DNA of 17,765 nt from an uncultured Bacilli bacterium (GCA_934215405.1 CAKPZU010000035.1:1-17765), one strand, 5' to 3'; positions 1 through 5,926 are shown, numbered from the stretch's first letter. Numbers and translations are program-made. Notes: a model not told the origin generated them from the sequence alone.

Positions 1-1
1 T

Positions 2-883
2 AATACAAATGATTCATTTATAGGAAACATCAATCCATTTAGATATAAGAGCTACTATTATGACAAAGAAAGTAATCTTTACTATCTAAATTCAAGATAC
101 TATAGTCCTATATATTATAGATTTATTAGTATTGATGATATTGATTACTTAAAGAGTGAAAGTATTAATGGTATTAATCTTTATACTTACTGTGGAAATG
201 ATCCGATTAATTATAATGATCCTGATGGTCACAAACCTAAATGGTATGATGTTGCTGCTTGGATTGGTGTAGGTTTATTTGTTGCATCAGCAGTTGTGTT
301 AACTGTAGGATTAGCAGGAGCAGTAATTGGAGGAGTTGCTGGTGGGATTATTTATGGTGCTGCTATAGGAACTGTAGCTCTTGGAACTGTTGGCGCAGGA
401 GTGGGTGCAATCGGTGGTATGATTTATGATGTAGCTAATGGTAATGATTTTGGAACAAGTATTTGGACATGGACAAAAGCAGGCTTTGGAATTGGTGCAA
501 TTGGCGGTGCTGTAATTGGTGGCGCAATTGGTGGAGCGGCTGCTTATTCGGTAACTGGATTACCTAACGCTTCTTTTTGGACAGGTTTAGGCCCATCTGG
601 AGAAATAATTGCTGGTCAAGCTGCTAATAGTCAAGGACTGATTACATTAGGGCAAACATTTGGTGGCAAAGTTGCTCAGTTTATGACTAATAGATTTGGG
701 TATGCTGCTACAAAGTATATTTGGGCATCGCTATCAAAAACAATGGCATCTACGGTTGCTATGAACTCTGTCATTTTATTCTATGGTGGTTCAATTAGCG
801 CTACATCAATTTATATGATGTATGAATATCCAGAACTAGTTAAAAGAGGGATTGAAATTATTCAACAATTAATAGGAGGTTAA
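2..883 (+). CDS. RHS/WapA-type polymorphic toxin, C-terminal part (5' truncated), ARC-like NADase tip
   Basis: Seen: an open frame runs from the first bases of the window to TAA at 881-883 (293 residues). Residues 1-77 carry the end of an RHS repeat-associated core: a YYYDKESNLYYLNSRYY segment, then an NLYxYC-NDPIN-NDPDG ending where the core normally stops and the variable tip begins. Residues about 85-185 are a run of Gly/Ala zippers with hydrophobic stretches, probably membrane-inserting. The tip (about 190-293) has FWTG at 192, TLGQT at 215, W241 in IWASLSKTMA, and E275 in MYEYPEL. Known: CD38/ADP-ribosyl cyclases and the ARC toxins of RHS proteins share W-S-x, TLExT, a second Trp and a late catalytic Glu in this order. 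Inferred: an NAD-consuming toxin exported as a contact-dependent effector, neutralised by the next gene. The Glu of TLE is Gly here, so activity may be altered. The ARC call rests on motif order and is moderately sure; the RHS call is firm. Confidence 0.85.
   Translation, partial: NTNDSFIGNINPFRYKSYYYDKESNLYYLNSRYYSPIYYRFISIDDIDYLKSESINGINLYTYCGNDPINYNDPDGHKPKWYDVAAWIGVGLFVASAVVLTVGLAGAVIGGVAGGIIYGAAIGTVALGTVGAGVGAIGGMIYDVANGNDFGTSIWTWTKAGFGIGAIGGAVIGGAIGGAAAYSVTGLPNASFWTGLGPSGEIIAGQAANSQGLITLGQTFGGKVAQFMTNRFGYAATKYIWASLSKTMASTVAMNSVILFYGGSISATSIYMMYEYPELVKRGIEIIQQLIGG
874..880 (+). promoter_or_regulatory. Shine-Dalgarno inside the last toxin codons
   Basis: AGGAGGT lies within the final Leu-Ile-Gly-Gly codons of the toxin, one base before its TAA, and 4 nt before the immunity ATG at 885. 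The toxin's stop codon and the immunity start are separated by a single T. The layout implies translational coupling, so that immunity is made whenever toxin is. Confidence 0.8.
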
Positions 884-884
884 T

Positions 885-1307
885 ATGCAATTTGAATTTG
901 TAGATTACAAGTCTGAATCAACTTATATTACTTTATTGCCAAGACTTGCTTTTAAGTATTGTAATAATCCAGATGGTAGAATATACGCAACTTATAAAGA
1001 TATAGAAACAAATAATGAATTAATAGAATCATTAATTAATCAATTAACACCGATAATAGTAAATAAAAAAAATGCAGTAATATTAAACTTGTTAGTTAAT
1101 CCTTTTTTTGATGATTTATGTGCTTACTTATCTAAAAATAACAAAATTAGTTGCAGTAAAATCAAATTAATCAAAAAGCACGTTTTCACATATCTTTGTG
1201 ATGATTTTACAAAAAAAATATATTCTGATTTGAATGTAGATGGAGCAACTCTTTATGTTGATAAAAACATGTATGAAAAAAGTAAAAAAATGTTAGAAAA
1301 ACTTTAA
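885..1307 (+). CDS. cognate immunity protein of the RHS toxin (putative)
   Basis: This 140-residue protein starts at ATG 885 behind a perfect AGGAGGT. It begins 1 nt after the toxin stop and is followed by a hairpin terminator. Seen: it is soluble, with no signal peptide and no membrane segment, and has a mixed alpha/beta look with a Lys-rich C-terminal end (KSKKMLEKL). I recognise no family. Known: in polymorphic-toxin loci the gene directly 3' of the toxin tip almost always encodes the neutralising partner. Inferred: a cytoplasmic protein that binds the ARC-like tip and protects the producer and its kin. It is the only immunity gene in the window that still has an intact toxin next to it. 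Confidence 0.75.
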   Translation: MQFEFVDYKSESTYITLLPRLAFKYCNNPDGRIYATYKDIETNNELIESLINQLTPIIVNKKNAVILNLLVNPFFDDLCAYLSKNNKISCSKIKLIKKHVFTYLCDDFTKKIYSDLNVDGATLYVDKNMYEKSKKMLEKL

Positions 1308-1584
1308 TCTGCAAATAAATTGTAAACAAGGTAAGACGTGCTTCACTTTGTAGCGCTTAGTCTTGCACGTCTTGTTGTTTTAACTTTGAAACCCAATTTA
1401 AAATTTTAATGGTAATGAGTCTTAAATTAATGAAGATTTTTTTTCTGATTCAATTTTTTCTATTATTTTTAAAAATGAATGCTTATATTTTTTTGTTGAT
1501 TTGTATTTTAAAGCACAAAAGAGATTAAGTATTCAAATAAAGTAAATATTTGCAACAGAATTTTTATGTGAAGATTGGTGTAAT
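1308..1584. other. gene-free spacer
   Basis: Apart from the terminator, this stretch is AT-rich DNA with stops in all frames. I see no gene. It probably holds decayed coding sequence, as in the neighbouring spacers, but I could not match any part of it to RHS or toxin sequence. Confidence 0.5.
1326..1382 (+). terminator. hairpin terminator after the toxin/immunity pair
   Basis: AAGACGTGC (1333-1341) pairs perfectly with GCACGTCTT (1365-1373), and further G-U pairs extend the base of the stem. The loop is 23 nt, and a T-rich tail GTTGTTTT follows. The long loop is unusual for an intrinsic terminator, but the position straight after the immunity stop supports the call. Confidence 0.6.
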
Positions 1585-1785
1585 ATGGAATATTTCATTA
1601 ATGTTTTAAGTGATAATAAAAAAATTGATGATAATATTAAAAACATATTAGTCAAAATTAACAATAATTTTAAAGAATGCCAAAATGCAAATGAATTTAC
1701 TCATAATAGTATGAAATATAATGAATTTTAGGCTAAGCAAAGAAAACTTGCAAGACAAGCTTTAGAATTAATGAGGGAAGTTTAA
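1585..1785 (+). pseudogene. small gene broken by an in-frame TAG
   Basis: Seen: ATG 1585, preceded by a weak TGGTG site, opens a frame of 48 codons (MEYFINVLSDNKKID...). It meets TAG at 1729-1731 and then continues in the same frame to TAA at 1783-1785 (AKQRKLARQALELMREV). The two halves together give a plausible helical, Lys/Asn-rich protein of about 66 residues, so a single nonsense mutation of a CAG, AAG or GAG codon would explain it. It sits between the first immunity gene and an ARC-toxin relic, where a displaced immunity gene or its C-terminal piece would be expected. No family is recognised. It might instead be a short 48-residue peptide. Confidence 0.45.
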
Positions 1786-1790
1786 AATAC

Positions 1791-1940
1791 ATTAAGCAAT
1801 TTTTGTATAAACAAATAAAATAAAAACATTAGCAAAAGTATTAAAATAGCTTCGTTCAAATCAGCATAAAAACATATACGATGTATAAATATCTAAAACT
1901 AGTTAAAATAGGAGTTGAAAGAATTATTTCTTATGTTTAA
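1791..1940 (+). pseudogene. relic of an ARC-type toxin C-terminus
   Basis: Seen: from 1845 an open frame reads NSFVQISIKTYTMYKYLKLV and then KIGVERII before TAA at 1938. This matches the end of the intact toxin (NS, then SIxxxxxYxMYxYxxLVKxGxExII, nt about 765-870) at both protein and DNA level, with a shared ACTAGTTAAAA block. Upstream, KTLAK followed by a stop corresponds to SKTMA of the intact tip. Internal stops and a deletion break it. The residue matching the catalytic Glu (MYEYPEL) is Lys. It is a dead copy of a related tip lying directly upstream of the immunity gene at 1933. Confidence 0.65.
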
Positions 1941-2340
1941 TTTAATTAAATTCAAAATTATAAACATTTATGGTGTACATAGTAATTTTCTATATGATAG
2001 GAATAGATTTTATGAAGTAAAATGTGAACCTTCATATCAAGGAGATGTTATTTTACTTTGTAATAAAAAGAATGTAACTTTTGATGAAGTTATAAATTTA
2101 TTATTGCACACTTTAAAAAAGGTAAATATATTGGGAGCTATTTCTCTTGTATACTATAAATATTCTGATGAATTTTTAGATTATTTAAGACATTGTTCTT
2201 ATGATGATTATAAAAAAATAAAGAGAAAATGTATAAGAAAAATAAATAATTTAAATTCATTTATATCAAAATCTGATGATTTAATATTTCCTCAAAATTT
2301 AAATATAAGAGAAATCCATCAATTATTTAAATATAGATGA
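1933..2340 (+). CDS. orphan immunity protein (putative)
   Basis: This protein has 135 residues from ATG 1933. A TTG at 1915 is also in frame, but the GGAG there touches the codon, which is too close to work. No good Shine-Dalgarno sits at the usual distance before ATG 1933, so expression may be poor. Seen: a soluble protein without membrane segments, with a cluster of basic residues (YKKIKRKCIRKINN) in the C-terminal third. The family is not recognised. It begins inside the last codons of the ARC-toxin relic, just as the intact immunity gene follows its toxin. I infer that it once protected against that dead toxin, or still protects against neighbours that carry it. Confidence 0.6.
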   Translation: MFNLIKFKIINIYGVHSNFLYDRNRFYEVKCEPSYQGDVILLCNKKNVTFDEVINLLLHTLKKVNILGAISLVYYKYSDEFLDYLRHCSYDDYKKIKRKCIRKINNLNSFISKSDDLIFPQNLNIREIHQLFKYR

Positions 2341-2400
2341 TTATATGCTTATGATGCAAGTTATTGGCTAGGAAAAATTAATTAGAGATTCTAGGAGGTC
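2341..2400 (+). pseudogene. toxin-tail relic carrying the next Shine-Dalgarno
   Basis: The spacer reads LYAYDASYWLGKIN then stop, followed in another frame by Ile-Leu-Gly-Gly codons that form the AGGAGGT at 2394-2400. A near copy of its first 26 bases recurs at 4326-4352 in front of another immunity gene (LYAYGGSY). It is probably the 3' end of a lost toxin tip. Confidence 0.4.
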
Positions 2401-2404
2401 TAAT

Positions 2405-2860
2405 ATGGAATTGTTATATTTAGTTGGAACTATATGGTCAATTTTATTAATGACATTTGCTATGTGTCTTGATACAAGAAGACCAATTTCATCAAAATTG
2501 AAATATAAATATAAAGTAAAGGATGATTCAATATTTAGAAAAATTATCAAATTTAAAGATAACGAACATTATCCTTGTAATTATTTTAAAATTGTTCCAT
2601 TCTATATATTTTTACTATTAGCAATTCTAAGTTTACTTTTATTATTTATTGATATATTTGCTAATGGATTTATTACAAATATTGTTCCAAAAGAAGTTTT
2701 TACAATCACAATGCTATGTATTTTAGGTGTTAGTATATTGTACTTTCTTGTCATTGTTATTTGGTGGGAAATTATTGATTATAAAGATTTTAAATTTACT
2801 AAAGAAGAAAAGGAAAGACTTAAACAACTAAGAAAGTTTAGAAAAGAAAATAAAAAGTAA
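2405..2860 (+). CDS. multi-pass membrane immunity protein (putative)
   Basis: Encodes 151 residues from ATG 2405 with a perfect AGGAGGT five bases upstream. Seen: an N-terminal hydrophobic helix (about 3-20), a polar loop containing DDSIFRKIIKFK, two strong membrane helices (about 61-85 and 98-122), and a charged cytoplasmic tail rich in Lys/Glu/Arg. It is a distant paralogue of the protein at 6508, which has QDSILRKIIPYK in the same place and the same membrane layout. Known: immunity proteins against membrane-acting tips are often small polytopic proteins. Inferred: protects the membrane from a pore-forming or membrane-targeted RHS tip that is no longer present. A 113-bp repeat with a terminator begins 2 bp after the stop. 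Confidence 0.65.
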   Translation: MELLYLVGTIWSILLMTFAMCLDTRRPISSKLKYKYKVKDDSIFRKIIKFKDNEHYPCNYFKIVPFYIFLLLAILSLLLLFIDIFANGFITNIVPKEVFTITMLCILGVSILYFLVIVIWWEIIDYKDFKFTKEEKERLKQLRKFRKENKK

Positions 2861-2862
2861 CT

Positions 2863-2975
2863 AACTATTTTCACAAGTAAAACTAGGTAGGTTTACTCTA
2901 TTAGTAGGCTTACCTTTTTTTATAAAACGAGAATTCGGTTTGCCTTTTTGGCGGAATTTACTTTTTCAATTAACA
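2863..2975 (+). repeat. 113-bp direct repeat, copy 1
   Basis: Matches 5602-5714 over 113 bp with four mismatches by eye and no gaps. Both copies start just after the stop of an orphan immunity gene and include a complete intrinsic terminator followed by a conserved non-coding tail (GCCTTTTTGGCGG...). RHS-core debris follows this copy. It is likely a preserved end of an RHS toxin/immunity module and a substrate for homologous recombination. Confidence 0.85.
2885..2921 (+). terminator. intrinsic terminator in repeat copy 1
   Basis: A 13-bp stem (2885-2897 with 2903-2915, four G-U pairs) and a 5-nt loop CTATT are followed by seven Ts. Confidence 0.85.
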
Positions 2976-2976
2976 A

Positions 2977-3326
2977 ATGAGAATAAGCAACATTTACTAC
3001 TATTTAAAAGACTTGACATGGTTAATTTTAGAAATTTATAATAGTGATGGAGTAATAGTAGCTAGATATGTATATGATGCATTTTAAAATCATAAAGTTA
3101 TAACGTTAATACAAATGATTCATTTATAGGAAACATCAATCCATTTAGATATAAGAGCTACTATTATGACAAAAAGATTTAACTTTGTGTTATTATCCAA
3201 TTGAATTTTGTCGTTGAGTTTTACTATATTTAATCGAACGTTTAGAACATAAAAACGAACTTATATGCTTACTGCAAAAATAATCCTATCAACAAATATG
3301 ATCCTTCTAGACGCTTTGGAATTTGA
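2977..3326 (+). pseudogene. degraded RHS core
   Basis: Seen in three pieces. (a) From 2989: NIYYYLKDL, then EIYNSDGVIVARYVYDAF, ending at TAA 3085; this is the YD-repeat segment expected just before the core end. (b) After a frameshift, 3108-3179 reads NTNDSFIGNINPFRYKSYYY, identical at DNA level to the window start for 67 bp (1-67 and 3107-3173). (c) After more damage, 3258-3326 reads NLYAYCKNNPINKYDPSRRF and then stops; this is the core terminus where the tip normally joins. A full core copy was thus once here and has decayed by frameshifts and deletion. It marks the upstream edge of an older tip/immunity module. Confidence 0.85.
3107..3173 (+). repeat. 67-bp exact repeat of the RHS core
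   Basis: Identical to window positions 1-67, which belong to the live rhs gene. Given how decayed the surrounding relic is, this perfect stretch points to a recent duplication or to gene conversion with the intact copy. It is a ready site for homologous exchange. Confidence 0.9.
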
Positions 3327-3428
3327 CTAATTTTATTAATTGCATCTGGTTTTGATTATAACTTAGGAAAAACTGCTGATAGATTTATAATTATATGTTT
3401 GAAAATTTATTCTAAAAGGAGAAGTTTG

Positions 3429-3890
3429 ATGGTTAAAATTAAATTGAATTTATTTGAATCTATAGTTGGTGCTATCTTATTGCCTAATATTGGTATATTT
3501 TTCACAACAATACTATTGATTATCTCATTAATAGTTAAACAAGATCCTATTATGTATAAAGACATTTTAGTTTCATATATTATATGTTTTTCTTTATTGT
3601 TTTTTTCAATATCTATTTGCTTATTAGCAAATAAAAGAAGTACAAAGGAATTCGTTTTAAATAATAACGAAATTGAATATCTTAATCAAAAATATGAAAT
3701 AGACCAAGTAAGTTCTTGTGAATATTATGTATGTAAGTGGTATGCATTACCAATAGCGATAATCTATAAGCAACAAGTAGCAGGATTAATAACTATCAAA
3801 TTCAATTCTGGTGAAAAAATTCAATTTAAAATATTATATAAAGATTATCTGAAATTAAAAAATAAATTTAAAAATATTATTGTAAAATAA
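3429..3890 (+). CDS. two-helix membrane immunity protein (putative)
   Basis: Encodes 153 residues. The start is ATG 3429, with AAAGGAGA at the right distance; a TTG ten codons upstream lacks such a site. Seen: two long membrane helices (about 11-35 and 48-70), then a basic stretch ANKRSTKEF and a C-terminal half that alternates beta strands (EFVLNNNEIEYL, GLITIKFNSGEKIQF). This is the layout of small two-helix proteins with a PH-like domain. The gene at 5927 has the same architecture without clear sequence identity. Position: behind the degraded RHS core and before a terminator. Inferred: orphan immunity to a lost tip; the function is otherwise unknown. Confidence 0.6.
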   Translation: MVKIKLNLFESIVGAILLPNIGIFFTTILLIISLIVKQDPIMYKDILVSYIICFSLLFFSISICLLANKRSTKEFVLNNNEIEYLNQKYEIDQVSSCEYYVCKWYALPIAIIYKQQVAGLITIKFNSGEKIQFKILYKDYLKLKNKFKNIIVK

Positions 3891-3903
3891 TAAATTGCTT
3901 TTT

Positions 3904-3937
3904 AGGTGAGTTTACATTCTTGTAGATTCACCTTTTC
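3904..3937 (+). terminator. intrinsic terminator after the 3429 gene
   Basis: A 13-bp stem (3904-3916 with 3921-3933) has two G-U pairs, a TTCT loop and a TTTTC tail. Its sequence resembles the terminator of the 113-bp repeat (AGGT-GTTTAC...GTAG-T-ACCTTTT), so it is probably a diverged member of the same module end. Confidence 0.8.
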
Positions 3938-3960
3938 TTAATGTATTATTAATAGAGAAA

Positions 3961-3969
3961 TGATATAAT
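3961..3969 (+). promoter_or_regulatory. extended -10 promoter for the 4034 gene
   Basis: TGATATAAT fits an extended -10 element (TGn + TATAAT). No good -35 is visible. It lies just after a terminator and about 65 nt before the next start, so it could give the 4034 gene its own transcript. Confidence 0.45.
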
Positions 3970-4033
3970 ATGGCTAAAGATGTTAAATTTCTGATGATTA
4001 TATAAATAAAAAAATTAAGAAAGGAACGAGAAA

Positions 4034-4297
4034 ATGAAATATAAAGAATTAAAGAAACTAGTTAAAACAAATAGTGAAATATCAAAGAGAATCTATATTA
4101 CTAATTTTTTTACTTGTAGGCTTGAAAAACTTCATGAAGCTACTATTACTTTAATTACAAATATATTAGGTCATTATGTTGTTACTCATTGGCTAGATTA
4201 TGAATATAATTATTATAAAGATCGAAAAATATTTAAAAATAAAGATTTAACAGCAGATTATGCTTGGGAACTTTTTAATGGTTTAAATGATAAATAA
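4034..4297 (+). CDS. small orphan protein (putative immunity)
   Basis: An 87-residue soluble protein that starts at ATG 4034 behind AAAGGAACG. Seen: Lys-rich and helical at the N-terminus (KYKELKKLVKTNSEISKR), aromatic-rich in the middle, and ending in an alpha-helical DYAWELFNGL segment. There is no membrane segment or signal peptide and no family that I recognise. Its size and its place in a chain of displaced RHS modules suggest an orphan immunity protein. It could also be the surviving part of a longer gene. Confidence 0.5.
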   Translation: MKYKELKKLVKTNSEISKRIYITNFFTCRLEKLHEATITLITNILGHYVVTHWLDYEYNYYKDRKIFKNKDLTADYAWELFNGLNDK

Positions 4298-4301
4298 AGC
4301 T

Positions 4302-4385
4302 TAAAAACATTTTAATGTTGTTAAGTTATATGCTTATGGTGGGAGTTATTGAAAAAATTTGTTAAGTTATTTAATAGGTGGTAAA
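4302..4385 (+). pseudogene. toxin-tail relic before the 4390 gene
   Basis: From 4305 the frame reads KHFNVVKLYAYGGSY, stop, then KNLLSYLIGG. The LIGG ending equals that of the intact toxin, and its GGTGG is the Shine-Dalgarno of the next gene. The LYAY block matches the relic at 2341. It is most likely the remains of a tip C-terminus. Confidence 0.45.
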
Positions 4386-4389
4386 AAAG

Positions 4390-4803
4390 ATGAATATAGA
4401 AAAAATAAATGAAAAATATTGTTTACACGATTGTGTAATTAATAAAATTGGAATAAAAGATTCGACTTTAATTTTATGTGCGGAAAAAGGTATTTACGAA
4501 TTTGATGTTAATATCGGTACGTATAAAATTAGGGGAAATTGTAATATTCTTATTAAGATAGACAATTTAAATGAAAAAGAATCTTATGAGCATATTTCTG
4601 TATATCTTTTTAAAAAGAATGTTAGAAAAGATATTACCTTTAATAAATTTTGTGAAATAGTTAAAAATGATGATTTCAAAATTTATTTAGATTTTTACTC
4701 AAGTTTTGCACAAGGTTTATTATTAAAAGGATATTGTGGCAAATATGAAATTGAATTGTTGATTACTGAAGTAAATGATATTCAATTTATTTTTACTAAA
4801 TAA
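4390..4803 (+). CDS. orphan immunity protein (putative)
   Basis: Encodes 137 residues from ATG 4390, with TAGGTGG (4374-4380) correctly spaced; a GTG at 4378 lies inside that site and is unlikely. Seen: a soluble, beta-rich protein that opens with a KYCLHDCVINKIGIKDSTLIL block. The HDxxI-xxI pattern followed by alternating strands is frequent in small immunity-like proteins of polymorphic-toxin loci, but I cannot assign a named family. It has no membrane segment. It follows a toxin-tail relic that ends in LIGG, as the live immunity gene follows its toxin. I infer that its cognate toxin has been lost. Confidence 0.55.
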   Translation: MNIEKINEKYCLHDCVINKIGIKDSTLILCAEKGIYEFDVNIGTYKIRGNCNILIKIDNLNEKESYEHISVYLFKKNVRKDITFNKFCEIVKNDDFKIYLDFYSSFAQGLLLKGYCGKYEIELLITEVNDIQFIFTK

Positions 4804-4991
4804 TTAATATGGTAACATAGACTTGTAGAAGTGTATATAACTTTTATATTAATCATTGCGACATGAATACTATAATAACTATAATTTGAAGTTCAAAAGC
4901 ATTAATTGAAAAAACATTGTCAAAAGCAAAAAGTTGTAGCAAGTAATCAATTTTATTTATATAGGTTTTAAAAGAAGGAGAATTCATTATT

Positions 4992-5168
4992 ATGAAAAAG
5001 GGTTATTCTAATAGGTTAATAATTCGTTTTTCAGTTTTTGGTATTTTATTTTTCTCTATTACTATTTTTGTATGTGCTTTTTCATTGATTAATAGTATTA
5101 TAGATGAGCAATCAAATTATCTTGCACGTAGGATTTTAACAGGAGGTAAGTATGAAGCTATTTTATAA
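4992..5168 (+). CDS. 58-residue single-pass membrane peptide overlapping the next gene
   Basis: Seen: ATG 4992 with AGAAGGAGA upstream opens 58 codons ending at TAA 5166-5168. It has a basic N-terminus (KKGYSNRLIIRF), one strong membrane helix (about 14-37) and a short polar tail (DEQSNYLARRILTGG). The last 17 bases overlap the 5152 gene in another frame, and the Gly-Gly codons near its end supply that gene's AGGAGGT. It could be a genuine small membrane protein, translationally coupled to its neighbour. It could equally be the shortened end of a lost toxin, since the LTGG ending resembles the live toxin's LIGG. The good start site favours translation. Confidence 0.5.
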   Translation: MKKGYSNRLIIRFSVFGILFFSITIFVCAFSLINSIIDEQSNYLARRILTGGKYEAIL

Positions 5169-5595
5169 ATTAAGTGATAATTATAATCAGAATTATATAG
5201 TAAAACATATTGATAATTCTTTTGGATCTAATGGTGTGTATTTTGATTTTCAAGTTTCGTTAACAGTTAATCGTTCGCTTATATTAAATTTTGATATTTA
5301 CTCAAAAAAATGTGTATCATGTGAAGGATATCTATTAATCAATACGAGAACTAAAAATGAAAATATAGTTATTGAAAAATTCAGTAATGGCGAATTATTA
5401 ATTGAACTAGAAGATTTTGAAAAAGAAGTACCTATTAATGAATATTTATTAGAAGGTAAGATTAAATATGATATTAACAAATCTCGAATTTGCATAGGTG
5501 ATATTAATAGTAATGAAGTTATTATGTTTGGAGTAGGTCAATATGCATCCTTCCTAAATAATAAATTAATTGGCATAATTATAGATTTAAAATAA
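5152..5595 (+). CDS. orphan immunity protein (putative)
   Basis: Encodes 147 residues from ATG 5152 with a perfect AGGAGGT. Seen: no membrane segment. It is beta-rich with acidic loops (LLIELEDFEKEVPINEYLLEGKI summarised), and a CVSCEG pair of cysteines sits near residue 54. The C-terminus ends in alternating hydrophobics (NNKLIGIIIDLK). The family is not recognised. The second copy of the 113-bp terminator repeat begins 7 bp after its stop, the same arrangement as behind the 2405 gene. This supports the idea that both genes close an RHS tip module. I infer immunity to an absent toxin. Confidence 0.6.
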   Translation: MKLFYKLSDNYNQNYIVKHIDNSFGSNGVYFDFQVSLTVNRSLILNFDIYSKKCVSCEGYLLINTRTKNENIVIEKFSNGELLIELEDFEKEVPINEYLLEGKIKYDINKSRICIGDINSNEVIMFGVGQYASFLNNKLIGIIIDLK

Positions 5596-5601
5596 ATAGC
5601 A

Positions 5602-5714
5602 AACTATTTTCACAAGTAAAACTAGGTAGGTTTACTCTATTAGTAGGCTTACCTTTTTTTATAAAGTGAAAATTCGGTTGGCCTTTTTGGCGGAATTTAC
5701 TTTTTCAATTAACA
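5602..5714 (+). repeat. 113-bp direct repeat, copy 2
   Basis: Second copy of 2863-2975, with four substitutions clustered after the terminator. Again it sits immediately behind an orphan immunity gene. Unlike copy 1, no recognisable RHS core follows. Confidence 0.85.
5624..5660 (+). terminator. intrinsic terminator in repeat copy 2
   Basis: The same 13-bp stem (5624-5636 with 5642-5654), CTATT loop and seven-T tail as copy 1. Confidence 0.85.
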
Positions 5715-5926
5715 CTTATTAATGTCAGTGATAACGGAACTATTGCAGTTGCGATTGAGTTAAAAGATGGTATAATGATATTAAAGGAGTTAATAATGTT
5801 TTATTAATTGATTATATTCAGTTGCATTTAAATGTTGCATAATTGGCATTTGTAACTAGAGGTTTAAGTGGTAGCTTTTTCTTTGCTATGAATGGGTGAA
5901 GAATTTCTTATTAGGAGGAGCATAAA
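5715..5926 (+). pseudogene. decayed module debris before the 5927 gene
   Basis: No intact gene is present. A possible promoter (-35 TTGCGA 5749-5754, 16-bp spacer, extended -10 TGGTATAAT 5768-5776) and an AAGGAG site lead to ATG 5796, which stops after three codons. At the right end one frame reads CYEWVKNFLLGGA then stop (up to 5926). This LLGG ending resembles the live toxin's LIGG and provides the AGGAGG for the next gene. I read it as the start and the end of a toxin gene that has otherwise been lost. Confidence 0.35.

Noticed and set aside
2368..2550. Minus-strand reading frame of 60 codons
   Set aside because: It lies antisense to the start of the 2405 gene, has no ribosome site, and the plus-strand gene is well supported.
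2920..3074. Reading frame across the repeat tail (FGLPFWRNLLFQLT, and FGWPFWRNLLFQLT in copy 2) as a conserved peptide
   Set aside because: It has no start or ribosome site; the similarity follows simply from the DNA repeat, and the frames diverge at once after it.
5298..5495. Minus-strand reading frame inside the 5152 gene
   Set aside because: It is entirely antisense to a gene with a perfect ribosome site and shows no family motifs.
2863..5714. The pair of 113-bp repeats as ends of an insertion sequence or a CRISPR
   Set aside because: There is no transposase between them, they are direct copies with terminators, only two exist and there are no spacers.
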